Source of the DNA: Nageia nagi
Taxonomy: Eukaryota; Pinophyta
Length of the DNA stretch: 64,000 bases
Assembly (NCBI GenBank): GCA_050084985.1
Contig: JBITNC010000001.1
Location: forward strand, 149,730,001 to 149,794,000
Direction of reading: 5' to 3'
The notes under the pieces were generated by a model. The model was not told the origin of the DNA and made no database searches. It saw nothing but the letters and a program-made list of their open reading frames with translations. Of this stretch, positions 1 to 11,710 are shown piece after piece. Numbering within the stretch: position 1 is the first letter of the stretch; each line of letters opens with the position of its first letter. A program made the position numbers and the translations under genes.

Positions 1-376
1 GCATTTTTAGCTTTATTTTATCATACTTCTAGTTTTGAATTCATGTAATACATGATTATATTTAAACTCTAACATCTAGTTTTATTAGCTTATTAATAGT
101 TTGGAGAGTCATCATTTTTTATAATACAACTCTTACTAGTCTTATGAAGGCATCAACACTAATAGAAGCCTAATTATCGACATAAGAAACATTATTTTCA
201 CATTTACTCTTTTGAGATGTAGATCCTTATTTTAAAGATTGTAGATAAATTTTAAAGAGGAAATGATATAGTGGAAAATATTATTTTTTGGCATAATAAT
301 TTTCATCCAACTTTGTCTTTATTAATTTTTATACATTGCATCATGTTTCACATGGGACATTTTTCTAAATTGATCT
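1..376 (+). repeat. Dispersed repeat family A, copy 1, first segment
   Basis: This non-coding AT-rich segment runs off the left edge of the window. It is clearly related, base for base with scattered differences, to 34,761-35,134 and 40,534-40,900. Shared landmarks include GCATTTTTAGCTTTATTTTA at the start and AACTCTTACTAGTCTTAT about 120 bases in. No coding capacity or terminal structure was seen, so the repeat class is unknown. The segment stops at 376 because a copia derivative is inserted there, and it resumes at 3227. Confidence 0.85.
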
Positions 377-1097
377 TGTTATGATTCACTATATAAAATA
401 TAGTTGACTAATCAATCTACTTTAAACCAGAAGAAAATAATCATTTAGATCACACAAATAAGATAATACAAACCATGTAATGTGGTTCACCTAATGTAGG
501 CTACATCCATGGAGAATATCCAATCCTTGATTAATCAATCCAAAATACCAAAGGAAACAACCAACAACTAAATTGTTTTACCTTCCAGATTGGTTCTTAC
601 AAGGAATCCTCACTACAACAGTCTCTCTCATAAAGGATTAACCTCCTCTTCCTAATCCTCACACCTATGCAAATTCCACTCCCATGATCTTACCATCATC
701 CTCTACAAGAATTTCACATACATTTATAGATTTATTTAATCTTATTTTTAGTAATCTTAACTAGATTATTTTTACAAGTTTAAAATTTTCCACCCATGCA
801 TTCTAAAGTTCATACAGTTAGAATAGCCCAAGAGCAAGTTTCTAACCTCAAAATAAAGTATGCCTATCTCTGGTTTATTGTTGACCACCATCAGGATGAT
901 TGGGTTATTGGGATTGGTTGTCATAAGGTTGAATCTAATAAATATCTTGATCAGTCGATCAACTTAAGATAGAACTAAAGATCAAAACTATTGATCAACA
1001 CTATAGATCATTGTATCGATCGATCATGTGCATGATGATTGCAAAACAGAGAGTTGAAAATATCACTTAGCCAAAAAATCTGGCTCCATTCCTAAAA
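377..1097 (-). repeat. Left (3') LTR of the 377-3226 copia derivative
   Basis: It begins TGTTATGATTCACTATATAA on the plus strand and aligns throughout with 2520-3226, including the shared string CATCCATGGAGAATATCC. The inner edge is decayed: the expected terminal CA reads AA (CCTAAAA against CCTGACA in the partner). A polypurine-like minus-strand stretch, CTCCAAGTAGGA, lies just inside. Confidence 0.82.
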
Positions 1098-2519
1098 ATA
1101 TCCTACTTGGAGATTGGTTTCATTACAACACCCTATAATACTAGATTGAAATATTCTCATATTGATCTCTTATTCCTTGAGACCAATTGAAATTAGAAGA
1201 ATCCATAATTATTTCTTTCCAACCACCTTTGCATTCGCCTTTGACAACATGTCCCTCACCACTTCTTCATAAAATCTTTGATTTTGATGTTCCATGAACC
1301 TTAACTAGTTCACACCTCCCACTCCATGGGCCATACCAATATCCTCTTTCTCAAACACTTTCATCCTAATCCCTTCTTTGTATAATTATTGATCTCATTT
1401 CTTTTCTTTCATCTTGTATGCATACACATCATGCAAACCTTCCATATCTCTAGGTAACTTAAACAAATCACATTAGTTTTGCATTAAGGAATTCCCTCCT
1501 TATCCCTGCCAAGGTCCCACTTCTTCTTGGTTTCCTTTTGCACACCTTTTTCAAAACACTCACCATCATAAGTATATAACACATAAGAAAATATGAGCAA
1601 ATAATTGCTTACTCTTCTACATCTTCCAACATCCCTTAGTGGAGTTTAGGAATCCTAATGTTGAAGATCTTCTTGCACCTTTGGTATCCACATCTTCTTC
1701 ATCTTGGAAAAATCATTTCCATCCTTTAGAAATATTACCCTCCTTTGTTTTGCCAAACTTGTGGTGCCCCATAATCACATTCTCACCTATAGAGGCTAAG
1801 TCCATATCAATGTTAGAAGTGTTAGTAAGTGAATATAGCATACCAAGCATATTACCTCTAGCAACAACCATGGAGTCTTTAGTCACCTTTCAAGCCTTAT
1901 TATTGAATGCACCCACGTAACCCTCATCATCAAGCTTACTAGAAATAATAAGATTTCTCCTCAAATTTGGTATGTACCTCACCTCATTGGGCACCCATCA
2001 ATTTCTATTAGGAATTTTAATCCTAATCTTCCTCATCCCTACTATCTTGCATTGTTGATCATTACCCAACAAAACCTATCCAAAATCTCGTTGAACATAA
2101 TCCATGATAGACTCACCTTGACCTATTTGCATGTACAACCTTTTCATGAGGAATACTTGATCTTCCCCTTAGTCACCTTCCAATCCTTATTACCAAATGC
2201 AACCATGTAATCCTCACCATCAAACTTACTAGTTGAAATGAAATTTCTCTTCAAATTTGGTATGCGCCTCACCTCCTTGAGCATCCATCATTTTTTGTTA
2301 AGTAATTCAATCCTGATCTTCCCCATTTCTACTATCTTGACGTATCCAAAATCTCCTTGAACATAATCCATGATGGACTCACCTTGTTATATTTGCATAT
2401 AACTTTTTTTTATGAAGAATATTTGATGTTTCCTTCTTCTGCCATTGCTCTCACTTGATCCATAAACCCTTCTTGTCCTTTCTATTGAGTACCCACTAAA
2501 ATAAAAATTTGATACCACT
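1098..2519 (-). pseudogene. copia GAG-pre-integrase fragment, tandemly duplicated
   Basis: Reading right to left, the frame at about 1950-1650 gives RYIPNLRRNL, then KLDDEGYVGAF, KVTKDSMVVARG and MLYSL, ending in a degenerate HHKFG. This is the typical order of the copia GAG-pre-integrase domain between protease and integrase. A second, shorter copy of the same stretch (RRIPNLKRNF, KFDGEDYMVAFGNKDWKVTKG) lies at about 2345-2162, so roughly 280 bp were duplicated in tandem. Stops interrupt both. Protease, integrase core, RT and RNase H are absent, so it could only have moved with help from another element. An apparent plus-strand frame at 1639-1920 is the antisense shadow of this domain. Confidence 0.75.
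2508..2517 (-). other. Primer-binding site (initiator Met-tRNA)
   Basis: On the minus strand the LTR ends CA, then AG, then TGGTATCAAA, matching the 3' end of plant initiator Met-tRNA over its first eight bases. It sets the orientation of the 377-3226 element and places the 5' LTR on the right. Confidence 0.75.
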
Positions 2520-3226
2520 TGTTAAGATTCACTATATAAAAATATAGTTGAGCAATTAATCTACTTTAAACTAGCAGAAAATAAGCAATAAGATCACACA
2601 AACAAGAAAAGATAAACTATGTAACATGGTTCACCCAATGTGGGTTACATCCATGGAGAATATCCATTCCTTCATTAATCAATCCAAGCCACCAAAGGAA
2701 ACAACCAACAGTCAAACCATTGTACCTTCCTCTTGGTTTTTATAAGGAATCCTCACTACAATAATCTCTCTCAATAAGGATTCACCTCCTCTTCCTACTC
2801 CTCACACTTATGTAAATTCTACACTTATGATCTTACCATCATCCTCTATAAGAATTTTACATGCATTTATAGATTCATATAATCTTTTTTTAGTACTCTT
2901 AATTGAAGTAAATTTATTAGTCTAAAATTCATAACCCATGCAACCTCAAGTTCACATACTTAGAATAGCCCAATAGCGAGTTTCCAACCTCAAAATAGAA
3001 TTTTATGGTCTCTAGTTTACGATTTTCGGGATCAGCAGTCACAAGGTCAACTACGATAAATATATTGATCAGTAAATTGAATGCAGATGGCATTGCAGAT
3101 TAAAACTACGGATTAGCCTACTGATTGGCATTACAATTCGTTCGATCGATCAATCCTATGCATGTCGATTGCGAAATAGAGTTGAAAAATGTCACTTGGC
3201 CAAAGAGTCAAGCTCTATTCCTGACA
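2520..3226 (-). repeat. Right (5') LTR of the 377-3226 copia derivative
   Basis: It starts TGTTAAGATTCACTATATAA next to the primer-binding site and ends CCTGACA. It aligns with 377-1097 over its whole length with many substitutions and small indels, which suggests an old insertion. Confidence 0.82.
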
Positions 3227-3730
3227 TATTTATCCTCTCTCGTTTTTACATAATGCTTCACAAGGACACTAACTTGATATAACTTATCCCTCTTTTGTAC
3301 CTTTCTATACAAAGGGCATGATCACATCTTTTTCTCATACCATGCTTTGCATGGAATGTTGTCTATAAAATATTTTATTTTGAATGATTACGATTTATGA
3401 GTAAAAAATTTAACATCTAATGCATATGCAATTATATAAAATAAACATCATTTATCATTTGAAAAAAATATTTTTTTTCTAAAATATCTAAATATTGAAG
3501 AAGCTTTATAAAAGAATCTTTCATTGATGTGATCAATAAATCCTATCATATCTTTGAGTACATTGGCAATCCACAGTCTTTAACATTATGATACCATTGA
3601 CTCTACACATATTCAACATTGATCTAATTTATTTGTATATTATGTTTTATTTCTCATTATTGCTTATTATTTATCGAATCTTATCAAAATGAAAACCAAC
3701 AATAAATTATTTTTCGATATCAACAATTCA

Positions 3731-3868
3731 TATGTTGACCTAGCTACAACATGTGTCCCATGTTTCATTCCCATAATGAGACATACATGCTATGTAATAA
3801 CCTACTACAAGCTGTAGGTCCCATAGACGTTAATATAATTTACCTTTACCTTTACCTTTACCTTTAAG
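3731..3868 (+). mobile_element. 5'-truncated SINE with (ACCTTT)n tail
   Basis: About 138 bp are present here but absent at the matching place in family A copies 2 (35,670-35,690) and 3 (41,565-41,580). The insert ends CCCATAGACGTTAATATAAT followed by four to five ACCTTT units. The same 3' end (CCCATAAACGTTAATAAAAT plus a TTTC tail) occurs at 43,580-43,615, so both belong to one SINE family. The tRNA-like head is missing here. Confidence 0.6.
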
Positions 3869-5654
3869 ATAAAAATAAAAACTAAATTAGTGCTGATTTC
3901 TAATTTTATGTTGTACACACATTCCATTATAAATATTTATAATGGAGATGACAGAAGAGAAATTTACGTACTTTCTGTATATCATTACCCGCTTGGTCGA
4001 AAACTTACCAAAGACAATGATGTTGAATACAACGAATGCAGAGAGAGCTCCATTCAAACGTCAACCCTTAAGAGTTGAAACACCCAAATCGCGGCTGAAA
4101 TTTAGCTGAACGGGCCAACCTTCATTCAATCTTGGTCAAGTTGGCCCAACAAAACAGAATTGGCATGCAGCTTACGTGACTGCTGCCTTCGTCAATGCTC
4201 AAATGTCAATTTTTTCGTGTTTGCAGAGTCAGAATCAAATATCATTGTTACATAAAATGCACTATGAGCAACAGTACTCATTTGGTAGTAAATCAAATAT
4301 CATTATCACTACCAACCTACAAGAGTGGCCGTCAAATTCATCTTACTTTTTTGTATACAGTAATTCAGTTTGACACCTGTATCGTATCATCATAAATACA
4401 AATTAAGCACGTGAAGTTTGTATATAAGTGAAAGTTCCAACATTCTAAATTCGAAATGTTGGAATATTTCGAATTAATTGTCTAAGTGTTTAAAATAAAT
4501 TTTTATTTGTGTTATTAAATATATTGTATTATTTTTTACGAGAAAATTATATATTTCAGAGAAAAGAAATTCGTAAAATTAGATTTCATGATTGAGGGGT
4601 ATTTACATCGTCAAAATCTATCGAGGTATAATCTCGACTTTATCCACATCTACTATGAACTCGATAGAATTTTTGGTATGTTTAAGAAGGCTACGGGGAG
4701 ACATAAACTTGGGGCTCTCATTTCTCGAGAGTTTCAACTACCCATCTCCAACATTATTTGTATTAATTTGAATTTGTATAAAAAAAATATTTAAAAATTA
4801 TATAAGATATACGTCTACTTTACTATTATATATATATATATATAACACAATTTTTTACTAGAATAATTGAAAAAGATAAGATTGAAATATTTGTTCATAA
4901 ATAATTTTTAAAAACATACTTGATATTAATTTATTTATTAATAATAAAAAAATTGATTGATATTCTATATTTATTTTTAAAAAATTAATAAAAGCAAAGT
5001 AGTGGATCACTTTATAAAACTCAAATCAATTTGTCAATTCATTGGCAACAACAATAAATCTAAAATAAAAAATTACGAAATGAAAATAACGAATTGGGAA
5101 GCCCAACAAACTAAGTATCACTTATAAATTTATTTCATTAACCACATTCGTTGTTATGTGAATAGTTAGTAAAATTTGGTGTTTTCTATAATACATGTAC
5201 ATCGTTTGTAATATAATTGCTAACTGATATTTTATCGCTTTGTAATTTTTATATAACAATGATAAATGTTCCTGATGAAATTGCTATCCAAATATGATTT
5301 TTTTTTTTTTTTTATTGTATAATTTTTTGTAAGTTTATATAGTTTATGAAATTTCAAAAAAATATTATGACAATATTTAAAGTATACATTTTAGAATTAT
5401 AAAGTCAATCAAAATTTATACAATGAATAATCATTAAAATATATTATATAAATTTAATTTTACATATATAATGTAACATTAAATCATCTTTGATAAGATT
5501 GCAAATCAAATATCATTATAACATAAAATGCATTATAAGAAAATGTACTCATTTGGTAGTAAAGCAAAATGCATTGGTCATGTGTGCATCTTAAATTATA
5601 GAATGACAAAACAATAATTAAATACAAAGTAAATTCCTAAAATTTGTATATAAG

Positions 5655-5902
5655 CATCTAAGGGGAGTTGGAGAGTAGTTCAAAACTCTAAAGTTGAAAA
5701 AGAAGGGCCCCAGGTTCAAAACTATCCCCCTTCACATGCATGTGGATATGCTATATTTAGTAGATAGTTTCCAACTAGTATGAATGTAGTTGGGTGTGAC
5801 TCCTAGGTGACTTTGTCGAAAGAGAACCCCACAAATATGAACTATAAGTTCAAGGTTTCACTCTCATATAAGTGAATGTTCCAACAACAACAACAAAAAT
5901 TA
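5655..5902 (+). mobile_element. SINE-like insertion with CAA-rich tail
   Basis: The insert begins near GGGGAGTTGGAGAGTAGTTC and contains a B-box-like GGTTCAAAAC about 45 bases later, a plausible tRNA-derived head. It ends in a CAACAACAACAACAAAAAT tail. TATATAAG at 5647-5654 and 5903-5910 is a likely target duplication. The A box is weak and no functional tRNA is proposed. Confidence 0.5.
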
Positions 5903-5924
5903 TATATAAGTGAATGTTCCAACA

Positions 5925-6212
5925 TGTAAGGCTCACTCTTAACTTTGCAAACCTAAATTCTATTAACTTCAAAATTCACTATTACATTCAATATGATATT
6001 AAAAAATAGAGGAGAAAATGAATTATCATTTCCCCTTCTTCCAAAGACTCTTTAACTCCCTAAAGAATCTATAACTTCATCTTCCTATGACCTTTGGGAT
6101 TTCTCCCATAGATAAATTTGAAAATACAGAAATATTAAATACTTTTATCATGCTTACACACTTATAATAATATTACAATCAACCTTAATCCATAAGGATT
6201 AGGTTTCCAACA
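5925..6212 (-). repeat. Left (3') LTR of the gag-only element
   Basis: It runs from TGTAAGGCTCACTCTT to GGTTTCCAACA. It aligns with the two parts of the right LTR: CTTTAACTCCCTAAA and ATGACCTTTGGGATT match 17,609-17,670, and CAACCTTAATC and AAGGATTAG match 19,558-19,580. It is 288 bp long. Confidence 0.85.
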
Positions 6213-6224
6213 TTCCCCCATTAA
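6213..6224 (-). other. Polypurine tract of the gag-only element
   Basis: The minus strand reads TTAATGGGGGAA immediately before the LTR start TGTTGGAAACC. This is the expected second-strand priming site and is close to the tract of the 56-64 kb copia element. Confidence 0.75.
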
Positions 6225-6359
6225 TACAAAAGAGACTAAAAAAGAAATTGGAAAACAAAAAGATGTTCCTCAAGGTGTGTAAAATAATTTTCATCAACAA
6301 AAACTCCACTTCAAGGATTAAGTCCAACTTTTCCCCCTTAATTTGAAGGGGTTAATGAA

Positions 6360-7260
6360 GACTAAAATATTGAAAATTTTGTTATTACATTCTCCAAAGA
6401 TAACATGAGCAGAATCAAAAGCATTGTTTGCATAGGTTGCCTCATCTTGATCTTTATTTTACTCCCTCTTTTCTTTAATCTTTTCCCATAGCGCCTAACA
6501 ATTTTTAGCATTATGACCTTTTTGCTCACAGTAATCACAAAAAGAAATAGTTTTTTTTCATTTTTATTTTGTATATTCCCTTTTTCTTTATTTTTCCCCA
6601 ATTTGAGCTACTTTCTTCTTAAGAATGATTCTTTCATTTTTGAGAAACATAAGGAGTTACACTAGGAGAATCAAACATCTTCTTTCCAAAAGCCTTCTCA
6701 TGTTTCATATTTTTTTCAACCAAAAGATCAAATATAAGAGTCTTGATGTTACCACTTTCTTGAAGTGATTTAAGATAGTTGGAAGAGGTAGGATATAGCT
6801 CTTTGATGTAGGCCATAAGAGAAATATGAACTTTGACATACGAAGTGTCAAGATCATGGATAACAACTTTGACTTCAAAGTAAGAGCCATGGGATCACTA
6901 TCCTTCAACTTAAGGTTGAAGAGATTAAATTGAAGTTGAATAAATTTTGACTCGAGTGAGAATCATACAAGTCCCTCAATTTCTTCAAAGCTTTTCAAGC
7001 TTCATCTATAATGGACTTGATGTGGCAACTAATTTTCTCTCACTGAACAAGAAATCAAGGAAAAATCTTTTTTATTCATTACATTCCATATTGCAAGATC
7101 TTTTGCATCTGTTGGATTAGTAGGAGAAGTGTCACCATCACAAACAACATCCAAAAAATAATTGAAAATGAGAGTGATTGTAATTTTTCTATACCATTAT
7201 TCTTGATTCTCCTTTTTGGTCAAAACAATACTAACAATAGAAACAAGGGAATGCATTTTT
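6360..7260 (-). pseudogene. Ty1/copia-type gag polyprotein fragment
   Basis: Reading right to left, several frames carry copia gag features: DAKDLAIWNVMNKKDFSLI near 7110, an alpha-helical middle (MAYIKELYPTSSNYLKSLQ, 6816-6760) and a nucleocapsid zinc knuckle near 6545-6470 reading CDYCEQKGHNAKNC, a proper CX2CX4HX4C. Stops and frameshifts break the frame (for example after the last knuckle Cys). No protease, integrase, RT or RNase H follows; the LTR begins about 150 bases further on. Gag packages element RNA, so this copy could be packaged but needed foreign enzymes to transpose. Confidence 0.72.
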
Positions 7261-7345
7261 GTGAAAAGATAAATGTCTTTTAGAAATATGTAACCATTAA
7301 AATATGAGCACCTAAAGACTATTAATTAAAATAGTGTCCTTAAAG

Positions 7346-7361
7346 CAAGGAAAATTTTAAG
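7346..7361 (+). repeat. hAT left terminal inverted repeat
   Basis: CAAGGAAAATTTTAAG is identical to the reverse complement of 16,117-16,132. Weaker similarity continues for about 25 bases (a shared TTGTC, later TATAT). The preceding eight bases are the left target duplication. Confidence 0.85.
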
Positions 7362-7655
7362 GTACGAATTGTCGAATCAAAGTTATATTTTTGGATTTTC
7401 ACTTTTTGATTTGGCTAGTATAGTGCATGGTGGGTCCTACCTTAGAGCCAAAATTTTATAGAAAAAACTTATATTCTTGACCCATGTAGCCGACCTTTCA
7501 ACACAATTTCAAATATATTAGCCCTTTTTCCTAAACTTAATTTAGCTCGTTTGACTTGAAAGTACATATAAAAAAACTCTCACCTAATATCCACTTATAG
7601 GTTAGCATATATATACATATCAAACTCCCCTATATGGATGATACCACATCATTGA

Positions 7656-8236
7656 ACCGCAACATCGAAATATTTCCTCTACATCCAAGTTGAAAGCATT
7701 TACTCTGCAACTAGGTCAAATGCATTTTCTCTGCAATCAAGTCAGATGCATTTTCTCTGCAGCTAGGTCGAAAGCATTCCTTTGCAGCTGGGTTGGAAGC
7801 ATTACCACTATAGTCAAGTTAGGAGCATATCCTCTGCACATAGGTAGGGATCATATCTTTTGTAACTAGGTAGGTAGCATTTTTCTACAATCAGATCAGG
7901 AGCATATTATCTACAATCAGGTTGGGAGCATTTCATAGTAGCTAATAGCAATCATTTTCTCGACAACTGTGTAGGAGCATTCCTCTGCAGCTAGGTTAGG
8001 AGCATTTATTTTGCATTTGGGCAGGGAGCATTTCCACTACAACTAGGTTGAAAGCATTTCCTCTACAACTAGGTTGGGAGCACTTCCTCTACAATCGGGT
8101 CAGGAGTACTTTCTCTACATCAGGGTCAGGAGCACTTCCCTACAATCGAGTTAGGATCACTTCCTATATAATTGGGTTAGAAGCACTTCCTCTGTAACTA
8201 GGTCGGAAGCACTTCTTTTGCATTCTGGTTGAAAGC
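7656..8236 (+). repeat. Left subterminal minisatellite, 26-bp unit, about 21 copies
   Basis: Units approximate TGCAACTAGGTTGGGAGCAT followed by TTCCTC; most are 25-27 bp long and differ at several positions. The array ends directly at the ATG (8237) of the transposase gene, so it occupies that gene's promoter and 5' leader. Its reverse complement resembles the unit of the right array (about 18 of 26 consensus positions). Subterminal repeats of plant DNA transposons commonly bind transposase; that role is inferred here. Confidence 0.85.
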
Positions 8237-11011
8237 ATGTCTACATCTGATTCAAATGAAATCCTACCCATTCCTAAGAGTGATGTAAAGCTTAGTGGTA
8301 ACGGAGGTCTAACAAGAGACAATTCCATAAAACCTAAAAGCAATTTATCATATTTTAAATAGTCAAAAAAGGTGCAACAACCAACTCCTATCATACAAGG
8401 TGTGTAACTTTAATTTTTTATTTTAAGTTTATTTTAAATTGAATTATTTATTTAAGATAGTTTTAAATGCATTAAAAGTGAGAATATTTTAATACAAAAA
8501 ATACATTAGATGTCAATCCTTGTGAAGAAGACATATTTGATGATGAAATGTTGGATGAATTTCAACCCAATATTACTCCCAGTGAGCAGGAACATACTAG
8601 CAAGAGTGATGATAGTTGAAAAGGATCTCAAGAACATACAAGTAGCAAGAAGTCATCCAATAGAAAGAGAAAATGAAAATGGAATTTAGGTAGAACATTT
8701 CAAGATGAATGGGTTGGAACATATCCTTTAATAGAACCTGTAATTCCTAAAAATAGTTTGAAAGAACCTACAGAATGCATATGTGTATGTTGCAGTTGGG
8801 AAACAAAAAAAGAACACAAAATGCAACTAAAAAAAGATACAATTTAGAAACATTGTGGGAAAAAATACGAGTATGAAGAAGTAGATGGTAAGCGAATAAG
8901 GGTTATTAAATAGAAAGATAAAATAGAATGCTTACATCTGAAATATCAGGATATGTATGAAAAGAAATGAATAGATGAAAGAAGATTTCTAAAAAAGGTG
9001 GAACCATAAATCAACATATGGATAAAGCAAATCAAGAAAATCTAATTACTAAGACTATTCAATTTTCTGTTATATTTCAAATTTTAAAAAATGGTAAGCC
9101 AATTTTTGATATTTTGTTATACAAAGAATTTTTCCATTTTGTTGGTATACAAAATTTTAAATTACCATAATACCATTAGTTTGAGAGAAGTGCATGAGAC
9201 ATTGTAAACAGTATTGAAGCTATTGAGATGTAGGATTTACGAGAAAAGGTAAGAGATGCAAAATTTATTTCATTATCATTGGATGAAGTTACTATTGTTG
9301 ATCATATTTATTAAGTTTGCTTACATGTTTACACCTTTCAAGAATCTAAACACATGAGGCAACCTCACTTGCTAGCAATCCAAAAAATATCTCAAAGTTG
9401 CAATTCTGAAAATTTATGCAATCTTGGAGTTAGTTGTCTAAAGGAAATAACAGGAATGGAAAATTATGCCATAGCTATGAAGTTGTTATGTGTTGGGGCA
9501 GATGGTGTATCTATAATGTAAGGAAATAAAAATGGACTTTATGTTAAGCTTCAAACAACAAATGCTCTGTACATGATAACAATTCATTGCATGGCACATA
9601 GAATGAATATTTCATATAAAATAGTTAACAATTTTGAAATTGTTGTTAAGGTGGAGAAATTGGTTCATGATATTCATTCTTATTTTGTGCATAGTTCAAA
9701 GTGAATTGTGAAATTTCAATAATTTTCTATAGGTCTAATAGATAGCAAAAAAATGCTTAACGATGTTGATACTAGATGGATTTCTTTGTATATGCGTACA
9801 CTAAGAGTATGTAAAGAATATGTCTCATTAAGTGGGTATATGTGGGAAAATTGAATAGAAGTTGATAAAGCAAAAGATATATTGTACAGGTTAATAGTTA
9901 TTGAAATGTTACTCACTTTATGTGGAATTCTACCAATGCTGAACGATATGCACAATGTGATGAAGATAACTCAAACAAGACATATTTATATTGTTGATTT
10001 TGTGAGGGCAAGAAAACACACTTGTCTTATTCTAGACAACTTGTATCTTGGCAAGGATAACATTATGGGTGATAGATTTGAGGCATGGCAATATGTTATT
10101 GATTTGAAACATCCAATTTTTTTTTGAAATTTGATATCACGAGTAAGCTTTGTATAAGTGTTCATAATAAATATATCCCAATGCATTGTTATTACAGGAG
10201 AGATGATATTTATACTGAAGGATTAGAAGAAATCCTTGTAACATCACAATTATTTGATTGTCTCATTTTCGATGTAAGAAGAAAATTATGAAAAGTATCA
10301 GAGATTGTGTCAAGTGAAATAAGAGATCGATTTAGCAAGGACAATTTGGTTAAGTCAATGATTATTATGCACCCAAATTTTTGATAAACAGAGAGTATGA
10401 GTTCAATTTATAAGAAATATCTTAGTAATCTCATGAAACACTTTTGTCGATGAGTTGAAATCAGTAGTCTTAAAATTATACGTATTTTGGATAGAAAGTA
10501 GTTGACAGATCAATCAAACCAATTTGGTGTTACTATGTATGAACAATATAAGCAGTTGAGTGAACTAAATAAAAATGGCTCAATAGTAAGATTATGGGAT
10601 AGACTATATCCGAGAACAATACTGCAAACATAAATAAGTCAATATTTTCACCTATATGAATTATGTCAAACTATGATTTTGGGATCAGTTGAAGATGAAT
10701 AGGTTTTTAGTGCTTTGGCTTATATTAAATCAAAAGTTTGCAACAAATTGGATAAGAATTTGGAAACATGTTTAAGACTTTATATATCTAAATATGCCTT
10801 AGATAATTTTCCATATGATAGAGTTGTTTCTACATGGGATTCAATTTCAAACAAGAGAGGAGCATCAAGGATTGATTGTGCTAAAGATGGTGAAAATAGG
10901 GAAGTAGAAGTAATTCAAAAATATGAGTTTTACTAACAAATTGTTGAAAACAGACTATTTCAAATGCAAGAGGGAGATGGAGATGAAAATGAAGAAATTC
11001 CAAATTCATAA
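8237..11011 (+). pseudogene. hAT-family transposase (ZNF862/DUF4371-like)
   Basis: A putative first exon (8237-8399) starts MSTSDSNEILPIPKSDVKL and ends at a GT donor; the rest runs from about 8507 to the stop near 11,011, mostly in one frame with scattered stops. Order of features: RTFQDEWVGTYPL; a zinc-binding region CICVCCSWETKK with a later KHCGKKYEYEE; DEVTIVDHIY (first catalytic Asp, about 9281); VGADGVSIM (second Asp region, about 9497); HCMAHRMNISYK (hAT C..H motif, about 9585); NDVDTRWISLY (about 9759); and a C-terminal dimerisation stretch VFSALAYIKSKVCNKLD (about 10,709). This is the usual hAT layout. At least 15 in-frame stops make it inactive. It converges on the minus-strand gene of the same element. 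Confidence 0.82.
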
Positions 11012-11710
11012 TTTTCTTTTATTTTTGTTAATCATTTTCATTATTGGTATAATATGTTTCAATTTCATAGAGATTGAAACTTAAACTATTATTTGAACTG
11101 TTATTTGATTATATAAATGATTTTTTAAGTTGAATTATTAGTGTAATGTCTTATTTGAACTATTATTTGATTATATATAAATTATAAATGAATTTTTTAT
11201 TTTTAATTTCCAAAATTTATATGATATGATTAGCATGTTGTAAACTATACATGATATTTTTATCATACTTTTATTTTTTTACAAGTTAGCATTTCAATTG
11301 TAAACTAGATGTGATATGATACAATAATTACAATTTAGTTGCAAAAACCATAGCTAAACATGATGTCGTTTCGACTACATGCTATTACTTTTAGTCTAGC
11401 TACATGTTATTGTAGTCAAATCGTATGCATGTTATTGCAATAGATCCAGCTTCAATAACATGCACCCCAAATTTAGCAATATTCTAATTTACTAAACAAC
11501 AAAAACTATAAAAGGATAATAATATCAATATTAAAAAAAAATTAGCAATTACCAATTTCCATGATTTTAACAAATGTCACATAATCAAAATTCAAAATAA
11601 TATATATAAATACGTTATATAAAAGTCTTTCAAATAAAATGGCAAGCCTCTCACATTGCCAATTTTCCAAAATGATACAACTAAACTAAAAGTAAAAAAG
11701 TTCCCCCACT
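11012..11710. other. Spacer between convergent hAT genes
   Basis: This AT-rich stretch of 0.7 kb between the 3' ends of the two hAT genes contains short repeated phrases (ATTTGAACTATTATTTGATT near 11,090 and again near 11,155; ACATGCTATTACTTTTAGTC followed by CTACATGTTATTG near 11,380). No coding sequence was seen. It presumably carries both polyadenylation regions. Confidence 0.6.

Larger units (their letters stand above)
377..3226 (-). mobile_element. Ty1/copia LTR retrotransposon, internally deleted
   Basis: Two direct repeats of about 710 bp (377-1097 and 2520-3226) flank 1.4 kb of internal sequence. A primer-binding site (TGGTATCA on the minus strand) abuts the right repeat, so the element reads right to left. 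The flanks GATCT (372-376) and TATTT (3227-3231) look like a decayed 5-bp target duplication. The related unoccupied site at 35,130-35,134 in family A copy 2 reads GATTT, one base from each. The internal region keeps only a duplicated GAG-pre-integrase fragment; integrase core, RT and RNase H are missing. LTR divergence and stops indicate an old, inactive copy. Confidence 0.85.
3227..5924 (+). repeat. Dispersed repeat family A, copy 1, second segment
   Basis: It continues family A after the copia insertion and matches copy 2 (35,135-36,465) and copy 3 (40,920-42,560). Landmarks include TACAAAGGGCATGATCACAT, GAGAGAGCTCCATTCAAACG and CAAGAGTGGCCGTCAAATTC. A part of about 200 bp near 4230-4440 recurs at 5480-5660, so this copy carries an internal duplication. 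Two SINE-like insertions lie inside (3731-3868 and 5655-5902). Short open frames near 3890-4790 overlap these repeats and are not convincing genes. Confidence 0.8.

Noticed and set aside
1639-1920. Plus-strand 93-residue frame
   Set aside because: It is antisense to the copia GAG-pre-integrase domain, which is recognisable on the minus strand.
4588-4794. 68-residue plus-strand frame
   Set aside because: It lies in family A repeat sequence and is not open in the other copies by inspection.
7656-8236. CRISPR-like array
   Set aside because: Units are contiguous 26-mers with no unique spacers and heavy degeneration, in a plant transposon; it is a minisatellite.
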